Shown here piece by piece: positions 5,417 through 14,037 of a stretch of 27,134 bases of DNA. Every line of letters begins with the position of its first letter. Position 1 is the stretch's first letter. The stretch is taken from assembly GCA_004557975.1 (NCBI GenBank), contig SFEV01000034.1:1-27134 (forward strand), in the 5' to 3' direction. The translations under genes and the position numbers were made by a program. The stretch comes from Lachnospiraceae bacterium. Lineage in GTDB: Bacteria; Bacillota; Clostridia; Lachnospirales; Lachnospiraceae. The notes under the pieces are model-generated. The model saw only the letters and a program-made list of their open reading frames with translations. It did no database searches and was not told the origin of the DNA.

Positions 5417-8065
5417 ATGGCACAGTTGACACCAATGATGCAGCAGTATATGGAGACGAAGCAGCAATATAAGGACTGCATCCTGTTTTACCGTCTCGGA
5501 GATTTTTATGAGATGTTTTTTGACGATGCACTTGTGGCATCCCGCGAGCTTGAAATTACACTGACCGGAAAGGACTGCGGACAGGAGGAGAGAGCGCCGA
5601 TGTGCGGCGTTCCGTACCACGCCGTGGACGGATATCTGAACAAGCTGGTTGCGAGAGGCTATAAGGTAGCGATCTGCGAACAGGTAGAGGACCCGAAGCT
5701 GGCGAAAGGGATCGTGAAGCGCGAAGTGATCCGGATCGTGACACCGGGAACAAACCTGAACACGCAGGCCCTCGACGAGACACGTAATAACTACCTGATG
5801 TGTATTGTATACATGACAGACCGTTACGGGATTTCCGTTACGGATATTACAACGGGTGAGTATCTTGTGACAGAGCTGGAGAGCGAACGAAAGCTTCTGG
5901 ATGAGATCAACAAGTTTGCGCCTTCGGAAATTATCTGCAATCATTCGTTCTATGTAAGCGGTATCGATGTGGAGGATATGAAGGACAGACTGGGAATTAC
6001 AGTGTTTTCACTGGATTCCTGGTATTTTGATGACAGTCTCTGTGAGCGTGTTCTGATGGAGCATTTTAAGGTATCCTCTCTTTCCGGTCTGGGCATCGCT
6101 GATTACAGCTGCGGTGTCATTGCGGCGGGTGCACTGCTGAAATACCTGATGGAGACCCAGAAGACATCCATCGCAAATCTGACGCGCCTTACTCCGTACT
6201 CGATCGGAAAATATATGATTCTCGACAGCTCAACGAGACGAAATCTGGAGCTGTGCGAGACACTGCGTGAAAAAAACAAGAAAGGTTCCCTTCTGTGGGT
6301 ACTGGACAGGACAAAGACAGCCATGGGGGCGCGGCTGCTGAGAAAATATGTGGAACAGCCACTGATAGAGAAGGAAGATATTATCCGCAGGCTTGATGCG
6401 GTCAGTGAGCTGAAGAGCAATGCCATTACGCGGGAGGAGCTGCGTGAATACCTGAATCCTGTCTATGACCTGGAGCGTCTGATCAGCAGAATCAGCTACC
6501 AGACGGCGAATCCACGGGATCTGATTGCGTTTAAGACTTCTCTCGGCATGCTGCCCCATATTAAATATATTATGAAAAGCCTGGAGGCGCCGCTTCTGCG
6601 TGAGCTGGAAGAGCAGATGGATGAGCTGGCGGATCTGTATCAGCTGATTGATGCTTCGATTATAGATGACCCACCCATCGGTATCCGTGACGGCGGAATC
6701 ATCAAAGAGGGCTACCACGGGGAAGTGGACCGCTTGCGCAGCGCAAAAAGTGAGGGCAAGACGTGGCTTGCCCAGCTGGAAACAAAGGAGCGGGAAAAGA
6801 CAGGCATCAAGAATCTGAAAATCAAATATAATAAAGTCTTCGGCTATTACCTGGAAGTGACAAACTCATACCGTGATATGGTGCCGGATTACTATACGCG
6901 AAAGCAGACTCTGGCCAATGCCGAGCGTTACATTACTCCGGAGCTCAAAGAGCTGGAGGACATGATTCTCGGCGCAGAGGACAAGCTGTTTTCTCTGGAA
7001 TACGGACTGTACGTTGAAATCCGCAACAGGATAGCAGATGAGATTGTCCGGATTCAGGAAACTGCAAAAGCTGTGGCCGGTATTGACGTGTTTGCCTCTC
7101 TGGCACTCGTTGCCGAGCGCAACAATTACGTAAAACCGTCCATCAACGAGAAAGGCGTCATTGACATCAAAAACGGGCGCCACCCGGTGGTGGAAAAGAT
7201 GATTCCCAACGATATGTTTATTGCCAATGATACGTACCTCGACAATGCAAAAAGCCGTGTATCCATTATTACGGGGCCGAACATGGCGGGAAAATCCACA
7301 TATATGAGACAGACGGCACTGATCGTGCTTCTGGCTCAGATCGGAAGCTTTGTCCCGGCTGAGAGTGCACGGATCGGTCTTGTGGACCGGATATTTACCC
7401 GTGTAGGAGCGTCGGACGATCTGGCAAGCGGGCAGAGCACCTTCATGGTTGAGATGACGGAGGTGGCCAATATCCTGCGCAATGCGACGCGCAACAGTCT
7501 GCTGATTCTCGATGAGATCGGCCGGGGTACCAGTACCTTTGACGGACTGAGTATCGCATGGGCTGTTGTGGAGCATATCAGCAATCCGAAACTGCTCGGC
7601 GCGAAGACTCTGTTTGCCACACATTACCATGAGCTGACAGAGCTGGAGGGTAAGCTGACAGGCGTCAACAATTACTGTATTGCAGTCAAGGAAAAGGGAG
7701 ACGATATTGTTTTCCTGCGAAAGATTATCAAGGGGGGAGCCGACAAGAGCTATGGAATTCAGGTAGCAAAGCTTGCCGGTGTGCCGGACAGTGTGATTGC
7801 CCGCGCCAATGAGCTGGCGGAGGAGCTGACGAATGCAGACATTACCGTCCATGTTCAGGAGACAGGCAGCGACTCCCAGAAAACAAAAAAGGCAAAAGCG
7901 AAAAAATACGATCCGGTAGATCTGGACCAGATGTCGCTGTTTGATACGGTCAGTGATTCAGATGTACTGAAGGAGCTGCAGGAAATCGATGTCTCAAATC
8001 TGACGCCGATAGATGCGCTCAATACGATTTACAGGCTGCAGAATAAGCTGAAAAACCGCTGGTAA
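5417..8065 (+). CDS. mutS: DNA mismatch repair ATPase MutS
   Basis: This 882-residue MutS1 protein recognises mispairs and small loops, then recruits MutL. The mismatch-reading motif is G28-D-F30-Y-E32-M (Phe-x-Glu). The Walker A GPNMAGKST starts at G620, and the Walker B/signature LLILDEIGRGTSTFDG is near residues 695-710. The C-terminal region has QMSLF (Q838-F842), which fits the beta-clamp binding consensus. The length is typical for full MutS1. The start ATG 5417 follows AAGGAAA. It is preceded by the repeat element at 5353-5393 and followed after 31 nt by mutL, the classical order. Confidence 0.97.
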   Translation: MAQLTPMMQQYMETKQQYKDCILFYRLGDFYEMFFDDALVASRELEITLTGKDCGQEERAPMCGVPYHAVDGYLNKLVARGYKVAICEQVEDPKLAKGIVKREVIRIVTPGTNLNTQALDETRNNYLMCIVYMTDRYGISVTDITTGEYLVTELESERKLLDEINKFAPSEIICNHSFYVSGIDVEDMKDRLGITVFSLDSWYFDDSLCERVLMEHFKVSSLSGLGIADYSCGVIAAGALLKYLMETQKTSIANLTRLTPYSIGKYMILDSSTRRNLELCETLREKNKKGSLLWVLDRTKTAMGARLLRKYVEQPLIEKEDIIRRLDAVSELKSNAITREELREYLNPVYDLERLISRISYQTANPRDLIAFKTSLGMLPHIKYIMKSLEAPLLRELEEQMDELADLYQLIDASIIDDPPIGIRDGGIIKEGYHGEVDRLRSAKSEGKTWLAQLETKEREKTGIKNLKIKYNKVFGYYLEVTNSYRDMVPDYYTRKQTLANAERYITPELKELEDMILGAEDKLFSLEYGLYVEIRNRIADEIVRIQETAKAVAGIDVFASLALVAERNNYVKPSINEKGVIDIKNGRHPVVEKMIPNDMFIANDTYLDNAKSRVSIITGPNMAGKSTYMRQTALIVLLAQIGSFVPAESARIGLVDRIFTRVGASDDLASGQSTFMVEMTEVANILRNATRNSLLILDEIGRGTSTFDGLSIAWAVVEHISNPKLLGAKTLFATHYHELTELEGKLTGVNNYCIAVKEKGDDIVFLRKIIKGGADKSYGIQVAKLAGVPDSVIARANELAEELTNADITVHVQETGSDSQKTKKAKAKKYDPVDLDQMSLFDTVSDSDVLKELQEIDVSNLTPIDALNTIYRLQNKLKNRW

Positions 8066-8096
8066 CGATGCGGACAGGGAAAGCAGGGTGAGCACT

Positions 8097-10244
8097 ATGA
8101 ATCAGATCAGTCTTTTAAGCCAGGATACGATTGACAAGATTGCTGCGGGCGAGGTGGTGGAGCGTCCCGCCTCGATTGTCAAAGAGCTGGTGGAGAATGC
8201 GGTGGACGCGGGGGCGAATGCCGTCACGGTGGAAATTAAAGACGGCGGTATTTCTCTGATTCGGATTACGGACAATGGTTCCGGAATTCCAAAGGATCAG
8301 GTACAGGTGGCTTTTCTGCGCCATGCGACCAGTAAAATCCGCACGGTGGATGATCTGCTGACCTCGGGTACGCTTGGATTCCGCGGTGAGGCTCTCTCAA
8401 GCATCGCAGCCGTCTGCCAGGTGGAGATGATTACGAAGACGGCGGGAAGTCTGACCGGAGTGCGGTATGTCATTGAAGGCGGTGTTGAGAAATCTCTGGA
8501 GGAAATCGGTGCGCCGGAAGGGACAACATTTCTCGTGCGGAATATGTTTTACCATACTCCTGCGAGAAAGAAATTTCTGAAAAGCGCTTCGACGGAGGCG
8601 GGGTACGTCAGCGACCTGATGGAACGCATGGCACTGTCCCATCCGGGGATATCCTTTAAATTTATCAATAATCGTGACACGAAGCTCCATACGTCGGGAA
8701 ACTGCAATATGCGGGATATTGTCTATGGAATTTACGGCAGGGAAATTGCCGCAAATGTGGTGAAAATTGAGTCGGAGAGTGACCATATCCGTATCGGCGG
8801 CTTCATCGGAAAGCCGGTCATTTCCAGAGGAAACAGGAATTATGAGAACTATTTTGTAAACGGCAGATATGTGAAGAGTGCAATCGTCGCAAGAGCTATT
8901 GAGGACGCATACAAACCGTTTATGATGAATCACAGATATCCTTTTACAGCTCTGATGATTGAGATCGACACGCAGCAGGTAGATGTAAATGTACATCCGA
9001 CGAAGATGGAAGTCCGCTTCGCCAACCAGAATGAAGTGTACGACCGCGTTTACCAGACCGTGAAGGAGGGTTTGCTTGCGAAAGAGCTGATTCCGGAATT
9101 TACGATCGAATCGAAAAATGTGCGGCATGCTGCACCTCAGGACGAACAGCTTCCGGGCACGCAAAGCGTGGGAGCAGGGAAAGATACTGCACGGACAGGA
9201 GCCGAAAATACGGGGACAGGCATTGCACGGGCAGGAACCGAAAATACGGGGACAGGCATTGCACAGGCAGGAGCCGAAAATACGGGGACAGGCATTGCAC
9301 AGGCAGGAGCCGGAAGAGCAGGGAAAGAAACTGCACAGACAGGAACTGAGCATGCGGAAGCGGGAACACGCTCCGCTTACCCGGAACCTTTCGAAAAAAT
9401 CAGAAGCCAGCTTCTGGCGGAGGCAAACAGTCCCTACGAGGTGAAATATCCGCATATGGAGCGCCGCACAGGCATGATGCGCCCTGTCACCGGAAATGTT
9501 TCGTACAGGGAGGATGCTTCTGAAAAAATGGCAGAAGAAGCTGCAGCACATGGAAAAGGGAACCTGGAAATCAGAAAAACGGAGCTGGAAGCAGATAAAA
9601 CGGAAAAATCAGCACAGGGTGTTCAGATGGAACTCTTTGAGGACCGACTTCTTTCAATGGAAAATGTGAAGAAGCATAAGCTGATCGGTCAGATCTTTGA
9701 TACGTACTGGATTGTGGAGTTTCAGGATAAGATGTATATTATCGATCAGCATGCTGCACATGAAAAGGTGCTGTATGAGCGGTTTATGAAGAACATGAGG
9801 GAGAAGAAACAGACTTCTCAGATGATTACGCCTCCGGTGATTGTGACGCTGAATATGCAGGAGGAAGAAATGCTGAAGAAGAATCTGGAACACTTTGTCC
9901 GTGTCGGGTTTGAAATTGAGCATTTCGGCGGACGGGAGTATTCCATCCGCGCTGTGCCGGGCAATCTGTACGGGATTGCGGACCGTGCACTGTTTCTGGA
10001 GCTTCTCGACGGTCTGACGGATATATCGGAGCGTGCTTCTTCTGACCTGATCTGTGAGAAAATTGCTTCCATGTCCTGCAAGGCGGCCGTCAAGGGCAAC
10101 ATGCATCTGAAGACGGCGGAGGCGGATGCTCTCATCGGTGAGCTGCTTGAACTGGAGAATCCGTATCACTGTCCTCACGGGCGTCCGACAATTGTTTCCA
10201 TGACCAGGTATGAGCTGGAAAAGAAATTTAAACGTATTGTCTGA
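8097..10244 (+). CDS. mutL: DNA mismatch repair endonuclease MutL
   Basis: I choose ATG 8097 (715 residues), preceded by AGGGTG at normal spacing, because the family starts close to MNQISLLSQDTIDKIAAGEV; an upstream in-frame GTG at 8088 is possible. The GHKL ATPase domain shows GEVVERPASIVKELVENAVD, DNGSGI and GFRGEAL. The C-terminal endonuclease motif DQHAAHEKVLYE (D550-E561) and CPHGRPT (C692) indicate a nicking MutL, as in bacteria lacking MutH. QMELF (Q510-F514) resembles a clamp-binding peptide. The linker between the domains carries a 12-residue tandem repeat (residues 368-403 and degenerate flanks), which makes the protein longer than B. subtilis MutL. It forms an operon with mutS and miaA. 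Confidence 0.97.
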   Translation: MNQISLLSQDTIDKIAAGEVVERPASIVKELVENAVDAGANAVTVEIKDGGISLIRITDNGSGIPKDQVQVAFLRHATSKIRTVDDLLTSGTLGFRGEALSSIAAVCQVEMITKTAGSLTGVRYVIEGGVEKSLEEIGAPEGTTFLVRNMFYHTPARKKFLKSASTEAGYVSDLMERMALSHPGISFKFINNRDTKLHTSGNCNMRDIVYGIYGREIAANVVKIESESDHIRIGGFIGKPVISRGNRNYENYFVNGRYVKSAIVARAIEDAYKPFMMNHRYPFTALMIEIDTQQVDVNVHPTKMEVRFANQNEVYDRVYQTVKEGLLAKELIPEFTIESKNVRHAAPQDEQLPGTQSVGAGKDTARTGAENTGTGIARAGTENTGTGIAQAGAENTGTGIAQAGAGRAGKETAQTGTEHAEAGTRSAYPEPFEKIRSQLLAEANSPYEVKYPHMERRTGMMRPVTGNVSYREDASEKMAEEAAAHGKGNLEIRKTELEADKTEKSAQGVQMELFEDRLLSMENVKKHKLIGQIFDTYWIVEFQDKMYIIDQHAAHEKVLYERFMKNMREKKQTSQMITPPVIVTLNMQEEEMLKKNLEHFVRVGFEIEHFGGREYSIRAVPGNLYGIADRALFLELLDGLTDISERASSDLICEKIASMSCKAAVKGNMHLKTAEADALIGELLELENPYHCPHGRPTIVSMTRYELEKKFKRIV
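9198..9305 (+). repeat. 36-bp tandem repeat (minisatellite) inside mutL
   Basis: Three consecutive 36-bp units lie at 9198-9233, 9234-9269 and 9270-9305 and differ at only a few bases. Each encodes 12 residues of the type GAENTGTGIAQA. Degenerate relatives flank it: 9171-9197 (GAGKDTART) and 9306-9341 (GAGRAGKETAQT). The unit is a multiple of three, so copy changes keep the frame. Confidence 0.93.
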
Positions 10245-10264
10245 TAAGACCAGGTGAGGAACGG

Positions 10265-11245
10265 ATGCAGAAAGGAATACTTGGAATGACAGAGAAACAG
10301 AAGCTGCCGCTGGTCATTTTGACCGGACCGACAGCAGTCGGAAAAACAGAACTCTCCGTGGAGCTTGCAAGACGCATCGGCGGAGAGATTATTTCTGCGG
10401 ATTCCATGCAGGTTTACCGCGGGATGGATATCGGATCCGCAAAGGTGACGCGGGAAGAGATGCAGGGTGTTCCGCACTATCTGATCGATGAGTTTGATCC
10501 CTCAGAGGAGTTCCATGTTGTAAAGTTTCAGGAATACGCAAAGCGATATATTTCGGAAATCTGTAAGAAAGGCAAAATACCTGTGCTGGTCGGCGGAACA
10601 GGATTTTATATTCAGGCGGTGCTTTACGATATTGATTTTACAGAAAACGGGTCGGATCATTCTTACAGGGAGTCGCTGCAGGAGCTTGCTGATACGAAGG
10701 GAGCCGAAGCACTGCACGACATGCTTCGCTCGGTGGACCCGGTCTCGGCGGATACGATTCATGCCAACAATGTAAAACGTGTGATCCGGGCCCTGGAATA
10801 TTACCGTGAGACGGGACAGAGAATTTCGGAGCATAATGAGGAGGAACGACAGAAGGAATCGCCGTACCGCTTCGTTTATTTTGTACTAAATGATGACCGT
10901 CAGAGCATTTACAGGAGAATTGACCTGCGTGTTGACCGCATGCTGGAGCAGGGTCTTGTCAGAGAGGTGGAAACACTGCAGAAAAACGGCTGCACCAGGG
11001 ACATGGTTTCCATGCAGGGGCTGGGATATAAGGAGATCCTGGACTATCTTTCCGGGACGATTTCCTATGAGGAGGCTGTGCGTATCCTGAAGCGGGACAC
11101 ACGCCACTTTGCGAAACGGCAGCTTACGTGGTTTCGCAGGGAGAGAGACGTGACCTGGGTCAATAAGGATGAATTTGCCTGTGATAATGAGCGCATTCTT
11201 CAGTTTATGACAGAGAAGCTGCGCGGGGCAGGGATTCTGGAATAA
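10265..11245 (+). CDS. miaA: tRNA dimethylallyltransferase MiaA
   Basis: This 326-residue cytosolic enzyme transfers the dimethylallyl group from DMAPP to N6 of A37 in tRNA, giving i6A, the substrate of MiaB. The P-loop GPTAVGKT (G21-T28), the family motif DSMQVYRGMDIGSAK and GGTGFY are clear, as are FVLNDDR and the C-terminal KRDTRHFAKRQLTWFR. The length is normal. Two starts are possible: ATG 10265 after AGGTGAGGA at rather short spacing, or ATG 10286 (319 residues) after AAAGGAA, which fits the family N-terminus slightly better. It begins 20 nt after mutL. Confidence 0.95.
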   Translation: MQKGILGMTEKQKLPLVILTGPTAVGKTELSVELARRIGGEIISADSMQVYRGMDIGSAKVTREEMQGVPHYLIDEFDPSEEFHVVKFQEYAKRYISEICKKGKIPVLVGGTGFYIQAVLYDIDFTENGSDHSYRESLQELADTKGAEALHDMLRSVDPVSADTIHANNVKRVIRALEYYRETGQRISEHNEEERQKESPYRFVYFVLNDDRQSIYRRIDLRVDRMLEQGLVREVETLQKNGCTRDMVSMQGLGYKEILDYLSGTISYEEAVRILKRDTRHFAKRQLTWFRRERDVTWVNKDEFACDNERILQFMTEKLRGAGILE

Positions 11246-11308
11246 GATAATTCCGGCAACAGAGTGCGATTTACCTGCAGAGCAGGCAGAAAATATGAGG
11301 AGTGGACA

Positions 11309-12589
11309 ATGGAGAAATTATATGAATCATTAGGAATCAGCCGCCCAGTATTTTCCTTTGCGGAGGGGATTCTGGAAGGGCTGGCACAGAGATTTGCAGA
11401 GATTGACAGAATGGCTGAGTATAATCAGCTTAAAGTGATAAAAGCCATGCAGGAGTCGAGAGTCAGCGCAGAGTGCTTCCAGAGCTCCAGCGGGTATGGC
11501 TACAATGATATTGGAAGAGATACCCTGGAGGAGGTCTATGCGCGTACTTTTCACACGGAGGCTGCTCTGGTACGTCCGCAGATTACCTGTGGTACGCACG
11601 CCCTTGCCCTTGCCCTGTCCGCAAATCTGCGTCCAGGGGATGAGATGCTCTCTGTGTCGGGGAAGCCGTATGATACGCTGGAGGAGGTAATTGGCATCCG
11701 CCCGTCCTGCGGTTCTCTCGCAGAGTACAGGATCAGCTATTCTCAGGTGGATCTGCTGGAAGACGGAAGTTTCGACTATGACGGCATCCGCAAGGCAATC
11801 GGTCCGAACACAAAGCTTGTGGAGATTCAGCGCTCAAAGGGCTATCAGACAAGACCCACGCTTTCTGTGGCACAGATCGGTGAAGCCATCGCGTTTATCA
11901 AAAAAATCAATCCGGATATTATCTGTATGGTGGATAACTGCTACGGAGAATTTGTGGAGGAGCTGGAGCCCAGCGATGTGGGCGCCGATATGGTGGTAGG
12001 TTCGCTGATTAAAAATCCGGGAGGCGGACTTGCACCGATCGGGGGATATGTGGCAGGTACAAAAGCATGTATCGAGCGCTGTGCATATCGGCTGACTTCT
12101 CCCGGACTTGGCAGAGAAGTGGGAGCTTCCCTCGGCGTTATGCAGTCCTTTTACCAGGGCTTCTTCCTGGCTCCGACTGTGACTGCCTGTGCACTGAAGG
12201 GAGCAATTTTTGCAGCAAATGTATATGAAATGCTTGGATTTAAGGTGGTACCGGACGGCACAGAGGACCGGCACGATATCATTCAGGCAGTGGAATTCGG
12301 ATTCCCGGAGGGAGTCATCGCATTTTGTGAGGGAATACAGGCGGCAGCGCCGGTGGACAGCTACGTGACACCGGAGCCGTGGGCTATGCCGGGGTATGAC
12401 AGCGATGTCATTATGGCAGCAGGTGCGTTTGTACAGGGCTCTTCCATCGAGCTGAGCGCCGACGGTCCCATTAAGCCTCCGTACGCCGTCTATTTCCAGG
12501 GCGGGCTGACCTGGCCCCATGCAAAGCTTGGAATTATGATGTCTCTGCAGCGGCTGTATGAAAAGGGCTATGTGAAGCTGCCCTGCTGA
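11309..12589 (+). CDS. PLP-dependent methionine gamma-lyase-like / 'aluminium resistance' family protein (YnbB type)
   Basis: From ATG 11309 (after ATGAGGAG) the protein has 426 residues; a longer in-frame start at 11264 lacks support. It is a fold-type I PLP enzyme. The likely Schiff-base lysine is K235 in SLIKNPGGGLAP, and CGTHALALAL and the VDNCYGEFVEE aspartate fit cofactor contacts. The family is known as YnbB and annotated as 'aluminium resistance protein' or methionine gamma-lyase family, but its substrate is not settled; a carbon-sulfur lyase on a cysteine or methionine derivative is likely. It follows miaA by 63 nt, and ynbB is also found near miaA in Bacillus. No terminator is seen after it. 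Confidence 0.85.
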   Translation: MEKLYESLGISRPVFSFAEGILEGLAQRFAEIDRMAEYNQLKVIKAMQESRVSAECFQSSSGYGYNDIGRDTLEEVYARTFHTEAALVRPQITCGTHALALALSANLRPGDEMLSVSGKPYDTLEEVIGIRPSCGSLAEYRISYSQVDLLEDGSFDYDGIRKAIGPNTKLVEIQRSKGYQTRPTLSVAQIGEAIAFIKKINPDIICMVDNCYGEFVEELEPSDVGADMVVGSLIKNPGGGLAPIGGYVAGTKACIERCAYRLTSPGLGREVGASLGVMQSFYQGFFLAPTVTACALKGAIFAANVYEMLGFKVVPDGTEDRHDIIQAVEFGFPEGVIAFCEGIQAAAPVDSYVTPEPWAMPGYDSDVIMAAGAFVQGSSIELSADGPIKPPYAVYFQGGLTWPHAKLGIMMSLQRLYEKGYVKLPC

Positions 12590-12613
12590 TGTGGGGAAAT
12601 ACGCGTCAGGTCG

Positions 12614-12654
12614 ATGAGCAGGACAGACAGCGGATTGCGAATATCCGCTTGACT
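12614..12654 (+). repeat. Dispersed palindromic repeat, copy 2 (after the YnbB-type gene)
   Basis: This copy repeats the element at 5353-5393: ATGAGCA, 8 different bases, then the identical 26-bp block (12629-12654). The hairpin arms AGCGGAT / ATCCGCT enclose TGCGAAT, and the block ends in TTGACT. It again lies in an intergenic gap. Confidence 0.7.
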
Positions 12655-12682
12655 GAAACGCATGACCGGTGGGCAATCATAA

Positions 12683-12731
12683 CAGGCAGACGGAGACCGG
12701 AACTGTTTCCGGATCTGAGGATACCTGCCTG
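12683..12731 (+). promoter_or_regulatory. Structured leader upstream of the flavoprotein pair
   Basis: An outer stem CAGGCAG (12683-12689) / CTGCCTG (12725-12731) encloses an inner stem CCGGAA (12697-12702) / TTCCGG (12707-12712) with loop CTGT. The structure ends just before the ribosome binding region of the gene at 12751. No T-run follows. It may control translation or mRNA stability; I do not recognise a known riboswitch class. The 12590-12750 gap otherwise holds only the repeat element. Confidence 0.4.
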
Positions 12732-12750
12732 AAAGGACAGGAGCAGCAGG

Positions 12751-14037
12751 ATGGAAGAGAAAAGAAAAGTGATTGTGGCAGGGGCAGGTGCTGCAGGTCT
12801 GATGGCGGCAATTGCGGCGGCGAGGTCCGGGGCACAGGTGACAGTGCTGGAAGCCATGGAGAGACCGGGGAAAAAGCTTCTGCTTACAGGAAACGGCAGA
12901 TGCAATCTTACAAATATGGATACAGAGCTACCGGAAGCATATTACGGGACAGGAGCCGGACTGGCAGCTTCGGTGATCCGCCGTTTTGATGCAAAAGCGC
13001 TGCTCTCATTTTTCAGAGAGCTTGGGCTGCTGACGCAGGAGAAGAACGGGTACGTCTATCCGTATTCCTCACAGTCCTGTGCTGTGCTGGAGGTGCTGCT
13101 GGCGGAGGCACGGCGATTGAAGGTCCGGCTGAAGTACTCGGAGAAGATTGTGGAAACGTACAGGGAGTCCGGCGAAGACGGTAAAGAAGGCTGGGTGGTC
13201 CAGACAGCTACGTGGAGCTACCGTGCAGATGCACTGATTCTCGCCTGCGGTTCCAGGGCAGTGCCTTCCACGGGCTCTGACGGCAGCGGCTATGAGCTGG
13301 CGTCCGGACTGGGGCATACGGTGCGGGCCGTGGTGCCGGCTCTTGTTCCGGTTACGTGCAGTGGCTCATTTCTGCAGGCACTCTCAGGAGTCAGATGCCG
13401 GGCGGAGGTCTCTTTGCTGGATGGTGAAAAAAATCTGATCAGAAAGGACTGCGGAGAGCTTCAGTGGACAAAGTACGGTGTATCCGGTATAGTGGTCTTT
13501 CAGCTGTCAAGGTTTGTCAGCACAGCGCAGCCTGGCATGCGGCTGTATCTGTCGGTGGATTTTCTACCGGATTATGCTAAGGAGCTGTATCCCTTGCTTT
13601 TGGCAAGAGCAAAATCACTGGGGGATGAAAAAGCGGGACTGCTTCTGGCGGGACTGCTTCACGAAAAGCTGATTCCTGTGATACTGGAGCGGACAGACCG
13701 GTCTGCCGGATCAAAGAAAACTCTTGCGAAGACTGCCTGCTGCAATCTGACACAGGGGCAGATTGAGGCGATGATCCGGACGATGAAGCATTTTGAACTT
13801 GCTGTTACGGGGACAAAATCCTTTGATGCGGCACAGGTATGCGCAGGAGGTGTTGACTGCGCAGAGGTTTCAGAAAAGACACTGGAGTCCAGAAAGCAGA
13901 AAAATCTTTATTTTGCCGGGGAGCTTCTGGATGTTGACGGTCCCTGCGGAGGGTACAATCTGCAGTGGGCATGGTCCAGCGGCTATATTGCGGGAACGTA
14001 CGCGGCGGGAGGAAACCATGGTAATCAGAATCAATGA
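12751..14037 (+). CDS. NAD(P)/FAD-dependent oxidoreductase, HI0933/YhiN family
   Basis: This 428-residue flavoprotein shows the dinucleotide-binding motif VIVAGAGAAGLMAAIAAARS at the N-terminus and the family hallmark GKKLLLTGNGRCNLTN right after it. A second signature, ACGSRAVPSTGSDGSGYELA, is near residues 165-185, and the C-terminal FAD segment FAGELLDVDGPCGGYNLQWA is intact. Substrate and role of HI0933-like proteins are not known; they are cytosolic. The start ATG 12751 follows AGGAGCAGCAGG. Its last 20 nt overlap the next flavoprotein gene, so the two are probably translationally coupled. Confidence 0.88.
   Translation: MEEKRKVIVAGAGAAGLMAAIAAARSGAQVTVLEAMERPGKKLLLTGNGRCNLTNMDTELPEAYYGTGAGLAASVIRRFDAKALLSFFRELGLLTQEKNGYVYPYSSQSCAVLEVLLAEARRLKVRLKYSEKIVETYRESGEDGKEGWVVQTATWSYRADALILACGSRAVPSTGSDGSGYELASGLGHTVRAVVPALVPVTCSGSFLQALSGVRCRAEVSLLDGEKNLIRKDCGELQWTKYGVSGIVVFQLSRFVSTAQPGMRLYLSVDFLPDYAKELYPLLLARAKSLGDEKAGLLLAGLLHEKLIPVILERTDRSAGSKKTLAKTACCNLTQGQIEAMIRTMKHFELAVTGTKSFDAAQVCAGGVDCAEVSEKTLESRKQKNLYFAGELLDVDGPCGGYNLQWAWSSGYIAGTYAAGGNHGNQNQ

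Noticed and set aside
9100..9444. Alternative-frame and antisense ORFs over the mutL repeat
   Set aside because: The 36-bp repeat keeps several frames open by chance. The mutL frame explains the sequence.
12649..12677. TTGACT at the end of the dispersed repeat as a -35 promoter box
   Set aside because: No acceptable -10 box lies 16-18 bp downstream in either copy.
13793..14017. Longer N-terminus for the COG2509 protein
   Set aside because: It lies wholly inside the preceding flavoprotein gene, and a strong SD precedes ATG 14018.
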